From assembly GCF_003856835.1 (NCBI RefSeq), contig NZ_CP034145.1, forward strand, positions 62,001 to 126,000: 64,000 bases of DNA, in the 5' to 3' direction. Shown piece after piece: positions 1 through 8,789 of the stretch (its first letter is position 1; each line of letters opens with the position of its first letter). Under the pieces are notes generated by a model, which was not told the DNA's origin, did not search any database, and was given only the letters and a program-made list of their open reading frames with translations. The position numbers were made by a program, and so were the translations under genes. This DNA comes from Haloplanus aerogenes. GTDB lineage: Archaea; Halobacteriota; Halobacteria; Halobacteriales; Haloferacaceae.

Positions 1-462
1 GACGATGGTCCAGTGGCCCACCTCGCTGCCCGTGCCCGCAGTGGTGGGGACGAACACGCTCGGCGGCGGATCGTTGGGGACGTTACCGCTTCCCTCGAAG
101 TCGAGGATGTGGCCGTCGTTGGTCGCGAGGATGCTCGCCGCCTTCGCGGTGTCGATGGAGGAACCGCCGCCGACGCCGAGAATCAGGTCGGCACCCGCCT
201 CGTCGTAGGCCGACGCCGCCTCGTGGACGATCACGTCCGTCGGGTCCGGTTGCACGCCGTCGAAGATGGTGTACGAGCGACCCGACGCCTCGATGGCGTC
301 GAGGAGGGGGTCGAGGACGCCCGCCGCGCGCACGCCCTCGTCGGTGACGACGAGCGGGTGATCGGCATCGAACTCGTCGAGATACTCGCCGAGTTCGGTC
401 ACGGAGCCCCAGCCGAAGAGGATCCGATTCGGTACGTTCCACATCTGGTGAGTCGCTGTCAT
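1..462 (-). CDS. Iron-containing alcohol dehydrogenase family protein (partial)
   Basis: The 3' part of this gene lies beyond the left edge; 154 codons are visible from the ATG at 462. The visible part carries the NAD(P)-binding signature of group III (iron-dependent) alcohol dehydrogenases: GVGGGSSIDTAKA at about residues 96-108 and PTTAGTGSE at 139-147. The family reduces aldehydes or ketones, or oxidises alcohols, with a metal held by downstream Asp/His residues not visible here. It lies downstream of, and on the same strand as, the aldehyde dehydrogenase and M81 peptidase genes, separated from the latter by 171 bp that contain a short stem-loop. A role in handling an aldehyde or alcohol from the neighbouring amine-type cluster is inference; the substrate cannot be told. 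Confidence 0.88.
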   Translation of the reverse strand, partial: MTATHQMWNVPNRILFGWGSVTELGEYLDEFDADHPLVVTDEGVRAAGVLDPLLDAIEASGRSYTIFDGVQPDPTDVIVHEAASAYDEAGADLILGVGGGSSIDTAKAASILATNDGHILDFEGSGNVPNDPPPSVFVPTTAGTGSEVGHWTIV

Positions 463-487
463 AATGGGTGTGAATGTCTGTCATTGC

Positions 488-506
488 CCGTGGCCTACGG
501 CCACGG
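488..506. repeat. 8-bp perfect stem-loop upstream of the iron-ADH gene
   Basis: CCGTGGCC (488-495), a TAC loop and GGCCACGG (499-506) form a perfect inverted repeat. It lies 25 bp before the ATG of the leftward iron alcohol dehydrogenase gene, where a promoter or 5' leader would be. It may be an operator or a leader hairpin; the sequence does not say which. Confidence 0.5.
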
Positions 507-633
507 AGTCGGTCGATCGATTCGACGGCACCGACTGTCGAAGGAGCCGCCGCGTATGCCATACGTTCCCGTTTCGGCGCAAGGCCGTTGTGTCACATAT
601 CGACGGGCAGTTAAGTCCGCCCTCGGCGAGCGG

Positions 634-2103
634 CTACACCTCGTCCAGCGGGTAGATGGGCCGCGGAACGTGGTCGTAGTCGAACGCCGAAAGATCCGGG
701 CTACAGAGCCCCGGCGTCGCCACCTCGCGCACTCCGCCGACGAAGGGTTCGAACCCCGCGCGGTAGTGGACGGTGCTCTTGAGGACGAGGACGCGCCGCC
801 GTTCAGGCGTGATCCCCTGACTCCGGAACGCCTCCGGATCGTAGGGTTGCTGGCGGTGAGAGCCGACCAGTACGTCGATTCCATCCACGTCGAGAAGCGC
901 CGTCCGGCCGAAGGAGACGGCCAGTCCCGTCGACATCGGTCCCTGATTCCGGTAGTCGCCGTCGGAGAGCAGGCGGACCCGACCCGTCACGTCGAGCGGG
1001 TCGCCGTTCTCGCCGCTCCGCCCGCCGAGCGCCAGCGACACCTCCTCGCCGATGCCCGCGTCGACGGCCGCCTCGACCGCTTCGGGGTCGTAGATGGTCG
1101 CCAGCGCCGCGTCCTCGACGCCGGCGTCGAGGAGGGCACGGAGCAACACCACGCCGTCTTGTGCGCTCCCGCCGCCGGGATTGTCGGAGATGTCGGCGAG
1201 GAGGAGTGGCGCGTCGTCGTCCCACGCCGCCGCCTCCGCCGCGGCGTCGTCGACGCTCGTGTAGTCGCGGTCGAACTCGCCGCGTCGATCCACCGCCTCG
1301 TCGGCGAGGGCGCGACAGGTCGCGCGCGCGTCGTCGGCCACCGAGCGATCCGCGACGCCGACGACCGAGAAGCCGGCGTGGTCCACGTCGGCGTAGGCGA
1401 ACCCGCCGAACACCGACACGTCCGGCACCTCCTCCCCTTCGGCGTCGGCCGACGACGCGAGCAGTGAGGCCATCGGCTCCGTCTCGGTCCGGAGTTCCGG
1501 GAGCGGCGGGAGCAGGGGGGCACGCTCCACGATCACCTCGGGGTCGAGGTCGCCACGGAGCGTCGCCGCCATCGCCCGCGCCGCCGTCTCGCCCGTGTCC
1601 CCGATGTCGACGTGCGGGTAGGTGTCGTAGCCGAACAGGCCGTCCGCGTGGGTCGCCATCCGCTCCGAAATGTTGGCGTGGAGGTCGAGCGACGCCATCA
1701 CCGGAACGTCCGGCCCGACCGCGCGGCGCACGCGTTCGAGGATGTAGCCGTCGCCGTCCGGCGCCGCTTCACTCACCATCGCGCCGTGCAGGGCGAGGAG
1801 GACGCCGTCCGGGTCCGAATCCTCGATGCCCTCCAGTACCGCCTCCAAGAGCGTCTCTCGGGCGTCGGCGGTAACGGTCCCGCCCGGCGTCGCGTCGGCG
1901 GCGACGGTCGGCACGACGTCCCAGTCCGCTTCGTCGGCCACCCGCAGGAACCCACCGACGGCGGTGTTGGTCCCCTGCAGGTCGTCGATCACGTCGTCGC
2001 CGTAGTGGAGCGACGCGTCCGCGAACTCGGTCATCCCCGTGGGAAGCGCCGAGAACGTGTTCGTCTCGTGTTCGATCTGGCCGACGAGCACCGTCTCACT
2101 CAT
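634..2103 (-). CDS. M81 family metallopeptidase (MlrC / microcystinase C-like)
   Basis: A 489-residue cytoplasmic protein of the M81/MlrC family, named after the metallohydrolase that finishes microcystin degradation in sphingomonads. Family hallmarks are GQIEHETNTFSAL near the N terminus, LDLHANISERM and DTYPHVDIGDTGETAARAM in the middle, and ADISDNPGGGSAQDG and GSHRQQPYDPEAFRSQGI in the C-terminal half; the His and Asp residues in these are presumed metal ligands. The ATG at 2103 overlaps the end of the aldehyde dehydrogenase gene (stop 2096-2098) by 8 bp, so the two are probably co-translated; a GTG at 2112 is an alternative. The substrate in archaea is unknown. Here it may cleave an amide or C-N bond of an amine-derived compound, which is inference. 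Confidence 0.85.
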   Translation of the reverse strand: MSETVLVGQIEHETNTFSALPTGMTEFADASLHYGDDVIDDLQGTNTAVGGFLRVADEADWDVVPTVAADATPGGTVTADARETLLEAVLEGIEDSDPDGVLLALHGAMVSEAAPDGDGYILERVRRAVGPDVPVMASLDLHANISERMATHADGLFGYDTYPHVDIGDTGETAARAMAATLRGDLDPEVIVERAPLLPPLPELRTETEPMASLLASSADAEGEEVPDVSVFGGFAYADVDHAGFSVVGVADRSVADDARATCRALADEAVDRRGEFDRDYTSVDDAAAEAAAWDDDAPLLLADISDNPGGGSAQDGVVLLRALLDAGVEDAALATIYDPEAVEAAVDAGIGEEVSLALGGRSGENGDPLDVTGRVRLLSDGDYRNQGPMSTGLAVSFGRTALLDVDGIDVLVGSHRQQPYDPEAFRSQGITPERRRVLVLKSTVHYRAGFEPFVGGVREVATPGLCSPDLSAFDYDHVPRPIYPLDEV

Positions 2104-3550
2104 ACGGCTCACCCATCTCGTCGTGTTCGATCACCACGCTGTCGACGGTGGTGAACGCCTCGACGCCCTCCAGTCCACCCTCACGGCCGATGCCGCTCTC
2201 CTTGTTGCCGCCCCACGGGCTCTGGGGCATGGAGACGGGGAAGGTGTTGATAGCGACGAGACCGTGGTCGAGTCGGTCGGCCAACTGCGTGGCGTCGATG
2301 GACTCCGTCCACAGCGACGCCGCGAGGCCGAACGGCGAGTCGTTCGCCACCTCGATGGCTTCCTCGGCCGAGGAGACGGTGACGAACCCCAGCACGGGGC
2401 CGAAAATCTCCTCGCACGCGATGGTCATGTCCGGGGTCACGTCGTCGAAGACGGTCGGCTCGACGAAGTGGCCGTCCGCGAGGTCCGGGTCGTCGGGGAC
2501 GCTCCCGCCGGTCAGGAGCGTCGCGCCCTCCTCGACCGCGGAGTCGACGTAGTCCAGCACGTCCGCCTGCGCGTCCGCGGAGATGACCGGGCCCATGTCG
2601 GTTTCGGAGTCCCGCCCCTCTCCGAGCGTGATCCGCTCGGTCTTCTCCACCACCGCCTCGACGAGTTCGTCGTGCACGTCCTCGTGGACGAGACACCGCG
2701 AGGTAGCGACGCAGTTCTGGCCGGCGTTGGAGAAGATGCCGGCGACGACGCCCCGAGCGGCGTTCTCCACGTCCGCGTCGTCGAGGACGATGGCCGGCGC
2801 CTTGCCACCGAGTTCCACGTCGACGGGCGTGATGTGTTCGGCGGCGGCTTCGAGGACGCCTCGACCGACACCGGTCGATCCGGTGAACGTGATGGCGTCG
2901 ACGCCCCCACTGCTGGCGAGTTCCGCGCCCACCTCGCTCCCGGGGCCGGGAACGAGGTTGACGACGCCGTCCGGGGTTGCGTCCGCCATCACTTCGCCCA
3001 CCCACATCGTCGACAGTGGGGCGAGACTCGGCGGCTTGACGACCAGCGTGTTGCCCGTCGCCAGCGCACTGGCGAACCCACGCGTCCCCAGCAGGAGGGG
3101 GTAGTTCCACGGGACGACGTGAGCGGTGACGCCGTACGGCGAGCGCTTGGTGTAGTTGAACCGATTCTCGGCAGTGGGGATGGTGTCGCCCCGGACCTTG
3201 TCGGTCACGCCCGCGTAGAAGCGGTACTGGGCGATGGTTTCGGCGACTTCACCCTCGGCGGTCGGGAGGGGTTTGCCCGCCTCGGCCGAGAGCAGTGCGG
3301 CCAGGTCGTCGGCCTCGGCTTCGATCCGGTCCGCGATGGTTCGGAGGGAGGCCGCGCGGTCGGCAGGGGAGGACCGTGCCCAGTCGTCGGCCGCGGCGGC
3401 CGCGGCGTCGATGGCGGCCGCCGCGTCGTCGGCGTCGCCGCTGGCTACCCGTCCGACCAGTTCCCCGGTTGCCGGGTTCTCGACCGACAGGGTCGACGCC
3501 GCCGCGCGTCGCTCCCCGTCGATAACCATGTCGTACTCCTGTTGCTCCAT
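2096..3550 (-). CDS. NAD(P)-dependent aldehyde dehydrogenase
   Basis: Full-length (484 residues) ALDH-superfamily enzyme oxidising an aldehyde to its acid. The catalytic set is present with normal spacing: N149 in PWNYPL, K172 in VVKPPS, E246 in VELGGK and nucleophile C280 in NAGQNC, with FTGSTGVGRG for cofactor binding. It is the first gene of a leftward unit, overlapping the M81 gene by 8 bp, and it diverges from the glutamine-synthetase-like gene at 3749. Its promoter has a clear TATA element overlapping a 15-bp motif also found before the ABC binding-protein gene. In amine catabolism such an enzyme removes the aminoaldehyde (PuuC-like role); the exact substrate is inferred from context only. 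Confidence 0.95.
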   Translation of the reverse strand: MEQQEYDMVIDGERRAAASTLSVENPATGELVGRVASGDADDAAAAIDAAAAAADDWARSSPADRAASLRTIADRIEAEADDLAALLSAEAGKPLPTAEGEVAETIAQYRFYAGVTDKVRGDTIPTAENRFNYTKRSPYGVTAHVVPWNYPLLLGTRGFASALATGNTLVVKPPSLAPLSTMWVGEVMADATPDGVVNLVPGPGSEVGAELASSGGVDAITFTGSTGVGRGVLEAAAEHITPVDVELGGKAPAIVLDDADVENAARGVVAGIFSNAGQNCVATSRCLVHEDVHDELVEAVVEKTERITLGEGRDSETDMGPVISADAQADVLDYVDSAVEEGATLLTGGSVPDDPDLADGHFVEPTVFDDVTPDMTIACEEIFGPVLGFVTVSSAEEAIEVANDSPFGLAASLWTESIDATQLADRLDHGLVAINTFPVSMPQSPWGGNKESGIGREGGLEGVEAFTTVDSVVIEHDEMGEPYE

Positions 3551-3592
3551 GCGGCGACTCCCCGGCGACTCCGCCTAAGCGTTGTCCACCGG

Positions 3593-3610
3593 ATGTGTGG
3601 TCGTTTATAA
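3593..3610 (-). promoter_or_regulatory. Aldehyde dehydrogenase promoter: TATA element fused to shared 15-bp motif
   Basis: On the minus strand TTATAAA (3610-3604) runs directly into TAAACGACCACACAT (3607-3593), 43 bp before the ATG at 3550. The same 15-mer, with one purine change, stands before the binding-protein gene at 10118-10132. It sits between the TATA element and the expected transcription start, the usual place for an archaeal repressor site. Confidence 0.65.
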
Positions 3611-3748
3611 CACATTACGGGACTGGTTCGCAGCGCGGACGGTCACGAACGCGCGCCGACGGCCGGTGGCCCCCGCGCCCTACTTAGTCACTCGTAAGTC
3701 GCCGGGTGAATCGCTATGATGTGGTAGACGCCTTGTTACGCTGTTCCA

Positions 3749-5071
3749 ATGACTGAGTACGAACGGGTGCGACTGTTCTGGACGGATCTGAACGGCGTCG
3801 CGCGCGGCATCTCCCTGCCGGCGGGCGAGTACGAGGCAGCAGTGGAGGAAGGAGTCGGCTTCGCCAACGGCGTCGCGGAGTTGACGCTCGAACCGGGCCT
3901 GCTGGACGACCCGCGATACGGGGCGGAAGGGGGCGACATGATGGCCGTCGCGGACCCCGACTCGCTCCGCGAGGTGGCGTGGGCCGACGACACCGCCGCC
4001 GTCTTCTCTAGCCTGACCAACGTCGACGGGACGCCCTTCGATCTCTGTGCGCGCGGCGCGCTCGAACGTGTCGTCGACGACCTGCAAAGCGAGGGCTTTC
4101 ACCCCTTCGCTGGCGTCGAGGCCGAGTTCTCGGTGCTCAAACCCGACGGCGACGACGGGTGGGAGCCGTACAACACCCGGTGTTCGTACGACATGAGCGC
4201 CGTCGACATGGCCGACGACCTCGTCCGCGCGTGGTCCGGCGCGATGGAAACTGCCGGTTCGTCGATGCTGGGCGTCCATCAGGAGTCCCAGCCCGGGCAG
4301 TACGAGGTGAACATCCAGTACGACGACGCGCTCACGACGGCGGACTCGCTCATGTTCTTCCGCCACGCCGCGAAGGCCATCGCTCGCGAGCAGGGGTACA
4401 AGGCCTCCTTCATGCCCCGACCCTACTCCGGCGAGGACGCCAACGGCCTCCACTTCCACCTCAGCCTGTGGGACGAGTCCGAGTCGGAGAACCTCTTCGC
4501 CAGCGAGACGGGCAACCTCCAGTTCCCCGCGGGCAAACACCCCGAAGGCGAGTCCGGTCTCTCGGACACCGCCCGCCACTTCATCGGCGGCCTCCTCGAT
4601 CACATGCAGGGGCTCACGGCCATCTGTGCGCCGACGGTGAACTCCTACAAACGTCTCCTGCCGGGCATCTGGGCACCCGTCAACGTGGCGTGGGGGCCGG
4701 ACAACCGCTCGACCGTCCTCCGCGTGCCGCCGGAACTCGGCCACGCGGCCCGCGTCGAACACCGGGTGCCCGACTCGGCGTGTAATCCCTACCTCGGGCT
4801 GGCGGCGACGCTCGCGGCGGGGCTGGACGGCATCCGAAACGAGACCGACCCGGGCGACCCGACGCTCGGGAACGCCTACGAGGAGGAGTACGACAGTCTC
4901 CCGCGCACCCTCTGGGCCGCACTCGACGAACTCGAAGCCGACGACGTGTTGATCGAGGCACTCGGCGAACCGCTCGTCGAGGAGTTCCTGAAGCTCAAAC
5001 GCGACGAGTTCGACCGCTACATGGACTCGGTCACGGAGTGGGAAGTCGAGGAGTACCGCGACGAGTTCTAG
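3749..5071 (+). CDS. Glutamine synthetase-like gamma-glutamyl ligase (PuuA/GlnA3 type)
   Basis: A 440-residue GS-fold protein. The metal- and ATP-binding segments are present: FAGVEAEFSVL (E124, E126), HQESQPGQYEVN (about 177-188), NGLHFHLSLW (about 232-241) and NSYKRLLPGIWAP plus NRSTVLRVP further on. Divergence from housekeeping GlnA, and the neighbouring polyamine-type importer, aldehyde dehydrogenase and regulator, point to ATP-dependent gamma-glutamylation of an amine as in the Puu pathway, not ammonia assimilation. It diverges from the aldehyde dehydrogenase gene. Its stop shares the tetranucleotide CTAG with the stop of the convergent HTH_10 gene. The fold is certain; the substrate is inferred. 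Confidence 0.88.
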   Translation: MTEYERVRLFWTDLNGVARGISLPAGEYEAAVEEGVGFANGVAELTLEPGLLDDPRYGAEGGDMMAVADPDSLREVAWADDTAAVFSSLTNVDGTPFDLCARGALERVVDDLQSEGFHPFAGVEAEFSVLKPDGDDGWEPYNTRCSYDMSAVDMADDLVRAWSGAMETAGSSMLGVHQESQPGQYEVNIQYDDALTTADSLMFFRHAAKAIAREQGYKASFMPRPYSGEDANGLHFHLSLWDESESENLFASETGNLQFPAGKHPEGESGLSDTARHFIGGLLDHMQGLTAICAPTVNSYKRLLPGIWAPVNVAWGPDNRSTVLRVPPELGHAARVEHRVPDSACNPYLGLAATLAAGLDGIRNETDPGDPTLGNAYEEEYDSLPRTLWAALDELEADDVLIEALGEPLVEEFLKLKRDEFDRYMDSVTEWEVEEYRDEF

Positions 5072-5781
5072 TCGCGTCGGTCGGCGCTACTCTGGTCCAG
5101 CATCGCTCCCACCGCCTCCAGAATCTTCGCCTCCGACCGCCGGAGGTGTTCGCCCACGGTCGACGTGTTCGCGGAGTCCATCTCCGCGAGTTCCTCGATG
5201 TTGCACCCGCGGGGCGAGTCGTAGTAGCCGTGTTCGATGGCACGGGCAAGCACCTCCGTCTGTCGGGGCGAGAGATCCTGGACGGCCTGTTTGATCTCCG
5301 TGAGCCCCGTGAGCAGCCGACCGAGTTCGGGTTGGCGGAGCGCGTCCACCTCGACGGAACCGATGTCACGGAGTTCGTCGTGGGTCGTACTGACCTCTTC
5401 GTGGGTCGAGGCGAGGACGCTCCAGTGTTCGCGGCCGTTGGAAACGGTGGCCGGGATGGTTGGAAAACAGTTGTTCCGCAGGAGGACGTTCAGCACGGGT
5501 TCGGTGTCGGTGCGGTAGTCGCCTTCGAGACTGATGAAGGCCGTCTCCCGCGTCTCGTGGTAACTGACCAACTGCGCCGTAGTCATGACTTCGTGGTCAC
5601 CCAGCCATTCGACGAGTTCGTCGACCCGGTCCTCGTCGATGCCCGTCGCCTCGATCATGGTGATGCTCGTCCCGGTCAGCCGGTACGAGTAGATGATCGT
5701 CGCCGAGACACCCGGAAACGCGTCGGCGACCGTCTCGGTCCAACACCCCTTGTGCCTGATTCTGAATGTGTATTCGAGCAT
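5068..5781 (-). CDS. HTH_10 family (bacterio-opsin activator-type) transcriptional regulator
   Basis: A 237-residue cytoplasmic regulator with an N-terminal haloarchaeal sensor-like region and a C-terminal HTH_10 domain: LSPRQTEVLARAIEHGYYDS (about 170-189) followed by a recognition-helix region ending STVGEHLRRSEAKIL. The ATG at 5781 is chosen because homologous regulators begin near MLEYTFRIRH and a purine-rich GGGAGTGG lies just upstream; an in-frame start at 5823 would add an unconvincing 14 residues. It lies between the GS-like gene and the ABC importer operon and probably controls the cluster; the inverted repeat at 5819-5856 lies in its own promoter region. Confidence 0.88.
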   Translation of the reverse strand: MLEYTFRIRHKGCWTETVADAFPGVSATIIYSYRLTGTSITMIEATGIDEDRVDELVEWLGDHEVMTTAQLVSYHETRETAFISLEGDYRTDTEPVLNVLLRNNCFPTIPATVSNGREHWSVLASTHEEVSTTHDELRDIGSVEVDALRQPELGRLLTGLTEIKQAVQDLSPRQTEVLARAIEHGYYDSPRGCNIEELAEMDSANTSTVGEHLRRSEAKILEAVGAMLDQSSADRRD

Positions 5782-5818
5782 CGTCCCACTCCCACGTGGT
5801 TCCCGTCGCTTGGCAGCC

Positions 5819-5856
5819 CACATATTTACGGGTTGTGCTAAAAACCCGGATATGTG
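5819..5856. promoter_or_regulatory. CACATAT/ATATGTG inverted repeat before the HTH_10 gene
   Basis: CACATAT (5819-5825) and ATATGTG (5850-5856) are perfect inverted copies 24 bp apart, 38 bp upstream of the regulator start at 5781. The right arm continues as ATGTGCGGGTCGT (5852-5864), a one-base-insertion variant of the motif at 3593 and 10118. It is a candidate autoregulatory site. Confidence 0.45.
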
Positions 5857-5890
5857 CGGGTCGTCGACAGGAAGGAAAGGTGAGTAGCAG

Positions 5891-6697
5891 TCAGCCGCTC
5901 TCCTCGCGGAATTCGACGACGAAGGCGGCGACGACCAGCAGGAGCGAGACGTAGAAGATCAACGACGCGACGGCCGGGACGACCGGCGTGAACCCCTGCG
6001 TCATCCGGCCGTGGATCCACGTCGTGATCGTGCTCTGCGCGCCGGAGAGGTAGGAGACGATGTAGTAGTTGTTCCACGACAGGACGAACGCGAAGATGGC
6101 GCCGGAGACGACGCCGTCCTTGATGAGGGGGAGCGTGATCTCGCGGTAGAGCGTGATCGTGTCGGCGCCGAGGTCACGCGCCGCCTCCTCGACGTTGGGG
6201 TCGATCCCCAGCGCCGTGATGGAGACGACGAACATCACGATGGGCGAGATCCAGACGAGTTCGCCGATGATCGAGGGGACAATGCCGTAGCCGAGTCCGA
6301 TCACGCTCGCCCACATCGACATCCCGAGTCCGAGGAGGATGAGCGGGAAGAAGATGGGGAGGAGCGCGAGGAGTTTGAACTGCTCCTGCCACGGGAACTC
6401 GTAGCGCGTGTACGCGATGGCGCCGCCCGTCCCGATGATCGTGCTGAGGATGGTCACCGGCACCGAGATGCGGACAGTGTTCATGAACGCGGAGCGGATG
6501 CTCCCGGACGCGAGCGCCGCCCGGTACCAGTCGAGCGAGAACTCGTAGTCGACGATAGAGAAGAAGCGCCCGTCGTAGAACGAGGCGATCACGAGCGAGA
6601 ACAGCGGCATGAGGAAAAAGAGCGCGACGAGCGCGACGTAGGCGTACCACGCGCCGGCGCCGAGGCGGTCGGTCAGACTGCGGGATTCGACGCTCAT
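5891..6697 (-). CDS. ABC transporter permease, PotC/spermidine-putrescine type
   Basis: A 268-residue inner-membrane permease with about six transmembrane segments. The ATPase-contact (EAA) loop is EEAARDLGADTITLYREITLPLI at about residues 170-192. It is the last gene of the importer operon, overlapping the other permease as ATGA (start 6697, upstream stop 6694-6696). Together with 6694-7629 it should form the heterodimeric channel of a polyamine, amino-compound or similar class I importer. The family is clear; the substrate is inferred from the neighbouring GS-like and ALDH genes. Confidence 0.92.
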   Translation of the reverse strand: MSVESRSLTDRLGAGAWYAYVALVALFFLMPLFSLVIASFYDGRFFSIVDYEFSLDWYRAALASGSIRSAFMNTVRISVPVTILSTIIGTGGAIAYTRYEFPWQEQFKLLALLPIFFPLILLGLGMSMWASVIGLGYGIVPSIIGELVWISPIVMFVVSITALGIDPNVEEAARDLGADTITLYREITLPLIKDGVVSGAIFAFVLSWNNYYIVSYLSGAQSTITTWIHGRMTQGFTPVVPAVASLIFYVSLLLVVAAFVVEFREESG

Positions 6698-7629
6698 GCG
6701 TCACCCCGCGACGCGATTTCCTTCAGGTTGATCGTCCGGAGGATGATGATCCCACAGATCACCGTGATGATCAGGAGGCCTACGGCCTGTGCGGAGCCGA
6801 GCGGCCAGTTCTGGCTGTACCCGAACGAGTAGTTGATGTTGCTCGCCATGGTGAAGATGGAGCCGCCGCCGAGGATCTGTGCCTCCACGTCGGCGCCGAG
6901 GCTGAGGATGAACACGAACAGCGAGCCGATGATGACACCGGGCTTGCTCAGCGGGAGGATGATCCGCCGGAAGAGCGTCCACCGCCCCGCCCCGAGGTCA
7001 CGCGCGGCCGCGAGCGTCTCGTCCTCGATGGAGAGCATCGACAGATAGATCGGGAAGAGCATGAACGGCATGTAGACGTACGTCGTCCCGAGGATGATCG
7101 TCCAGCGCTGATACATCATCGTGGGGTAGTTCGACACGCCGAACAGGGTCACGACGCTGTCGAGCACGCCGTTTTTGACGAGAAAGAGCGCCCACCCGAA
7201 CACACGGATGTTGACGCTGGTGAACAGGGGGATGATGAGCACGAGCAGAAAGACCGTCTTGTACCGGTCGATCTTGCGCGCCAGCGCGTACGCTGCGGGG
7301 TAGGAGAACACGAGCGTCGCGACGGTCGTGACGGCGCTCACCGCGGTGGTGTTGACGAGTACGTCCCCGTAGACGCCTTCGCCGCTCACCATGCCGCCGA
7401 TGATCTCGGCGTAGTGATCGACCGTCCACATCGACGGATTCAGCGAGATGGCGTTGCCCGTCTGGAACGAGAAGACGATGATGGCGAGCATCGGCCCGAC
7501 GAACATGACGAGCAGGAGGATCGAGATGGGAAGCAGGAACACGTACGGCGGGCGGAGCAGCGCCATCAGAGGGTTGTCGCTCTCGGTCGCCGCGCCGACC
7601 CGGCCGCGGAGGGTATCTATCGTCGACAT
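6694..7629 (-). CDS. ABC transporter permease, PotB/spermidine-putrescine type
   Basis: A 311-residue membrane protein with six or more hydrophobic segments and an EAA loop (LAAARDLGAGRWTLFRRIIL). The ATG at 7629 is chosen over an in-frame start at 7665 because it forms a TAATG junction with the ATPase stop (7629-7631). The first hydrophobic segment (PYVFLLPISILLLVMFVGPM) follows a short cytoplasmic N terminus, as usual for PotB-type subunits. Partner of the permease at 5891-6697. Confidence 0.92.
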   Translation of the reverse strand: MSTIDTLRGRVGAATESDNPLMALLRPPYVFLLPISILLLVMFVGPMLAIIVFSFQTGNAISLNPSMWTVDHYAEIIGGMVSGEGVYGDVLVNTTAVSAVTTVATLVFSYPAAYALARKIDRYKTVFLLVLIIPLFTSVNIRVFGWALFLVKNGVLDSVVTLFGVSNYPTMMYQRWTIILGTTYVYMPFMLFPIYLSMLSIEDETLAAARDLGAGRWTLFRRIILPLSKPGVIIGSLFVFILSLGADVEAQILGGGSIFTMASNINYSFGYSQNWPLGSAQAVGLLIITVICGIIILRTINLKEIASRGDA

Positions 7630-8690
7630 TACTCTGGTACCAGGATGGATTTCTCGGCCTCCCACTGGAGGTACGCGGTGTCACCGACCGCGACCGACGC
7701 TTCCTCGAAGTGGTCGTAGTCGACTTCGGCGACGTAGTCCTCGTCGGTCGTCGTCGACGAACACTCGACGAGGACGGTGTTCCCCCGCACGAGGATGTTG
7801 TCGACGTGGACTTCGGCGCCAATTGGCCGGCGAAGCTCCGCTTCGACCACGCAGTCGTCGTGCCGGACCACGAGGTGACTCGGTTCGTCGTCGACGTGGG
7901 TGGGGACGGTCACGGAGCCTTCGAACTCGTCGCTGGTGACGGTCGCCGCCCCCGCGTCGAACTCGACGAGGTCGACGCCGAACACGTTGGCGTCGCCCAT
8001 GAACTCCGCGATGAACTTGTTGTTCGGCTCCCGGTAGATTTCCTCGGGCGGCCCGGTCTGGATCAGGTCGCCCTCGTCGATGACGAACAGTTTGTCGCTC
8101 ATGACCAGCGCGGCCTCCAGCGAGTGCGTGACGTAGACGAACGTCATGTCGAGTTCGACGTTGAGGTCGGCGAGTTCGCGCTGGAGCTGTTTCTGCAGCA
8201 CGTAGTCGAGCGACGCGAGCGGTTCGTCCAGCAGGAGGATGTCGGGGTCGTACGCCAGCGAGCGCGCGAGGGCGACCCGCTGGCGCTGCCCGCCCGACAG
8301 CTCCGAGACGTTCTTGTCCGCCTGAATCTCGGGGTCGAGCTGGACCTGTTCGAGCAGTTCCTCCACCTGCCCGTCGACGCTCCGGCCCGTGGTGCGGATG
8401 GGGAACTCGATGTTCTCGCGGACCGTCATGTGGGGAAAGAGCGCCCACGACTGGAAGACGAGACTCGTGGGGCGCTCCTGTGGCTTGGTGTCGGTGATGT
8501 CCGTGCCGTCGAGCGTGATGCGCCCGCCGGTCGGCTCGAGATGTCCCGCCAGCATATGCAGTAGCGTACTCTTCCCGCTCCCCGACGGCCCGACGATAGT
8601 TGCGAACTCGCCGGTCTCGATCTCGAGGTCGACGTCGTCGACCGCGACGAGCGAGCCATACTCCTTTCGTAGATTGGTTGCCTGTAACAT
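7629..8690 (-). CDS. ABC transporter ATP-binding protein, PotA type
   Basis: A 353-residue ATPase. Walker A GPSGSGKS is at about residues 34-41, the signature is LSGGQRQRVALARSL, Walker B is DILLLDEPLASLD, and a C-terminal TOBE-like regulatory domain follows (about 240-353). The ATG at 8690 gives the canonical start MLQATNLRKEYGSLVAV; a start at 8726 is in frame but adds nothing conserved. It powers the importer with the two permeases downstream and the Tat lipoprotein upstream (gap 99 bp). Confidence 0.95.
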   Translation of the reverse strand: MLQATNLRKEYGSLVAVDDVDLEIETGEFATIVGPSGSGKSTLLHMLAGHLEPTGGRITLDGTDITDTKPQERPTSLVFQSWALFPHMTVRENIEFPIRTTGRSVDGQVEELLEQVQLDPEIQADKNVSELSGGQRQRVALARSLAYDPDILLLDEPLASLDYVLQKQLQRELADLNVELDMTFVYVTHSLEAALVMSDKLFVIDEGDLIQTGPPEEIYREPNNKFIAEFMGDANVFGVDLVEFDAGAATVTSDEFEGSVTVPTHVDDEPSHLVVRHDDCVVEAELRRPIGAEVHVDNILVRGNTVLVECSSTTTDEDYVAEVDYDHFEEASVAVGDTAYLQWEAEKSILVPE

Positions 8691-8789
8691 TGATAATCGT
8701 CGCGGCGCGAGGCCGCTCGTGGTCACGGTCGTAAGTCCATACCAGTGCGACCATACGCGCGCATCGGTAAAGAATTACGACCGTCGCTG

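Noticed and set aside
743-758. tRNA T-arm-like string AGGGTTCGAACCCCGC
   Set aside because: It lies inside the M81 peptidase coding frame, and no acceptor or anticodon arms can be drawn around it.
2039-3610. 523-codon plus-strand open frame over the aldehyde dehydrogenase gene
   Set aside because: It has no family pattern and lies opposite a gene with a complete ALDH catalytic set.
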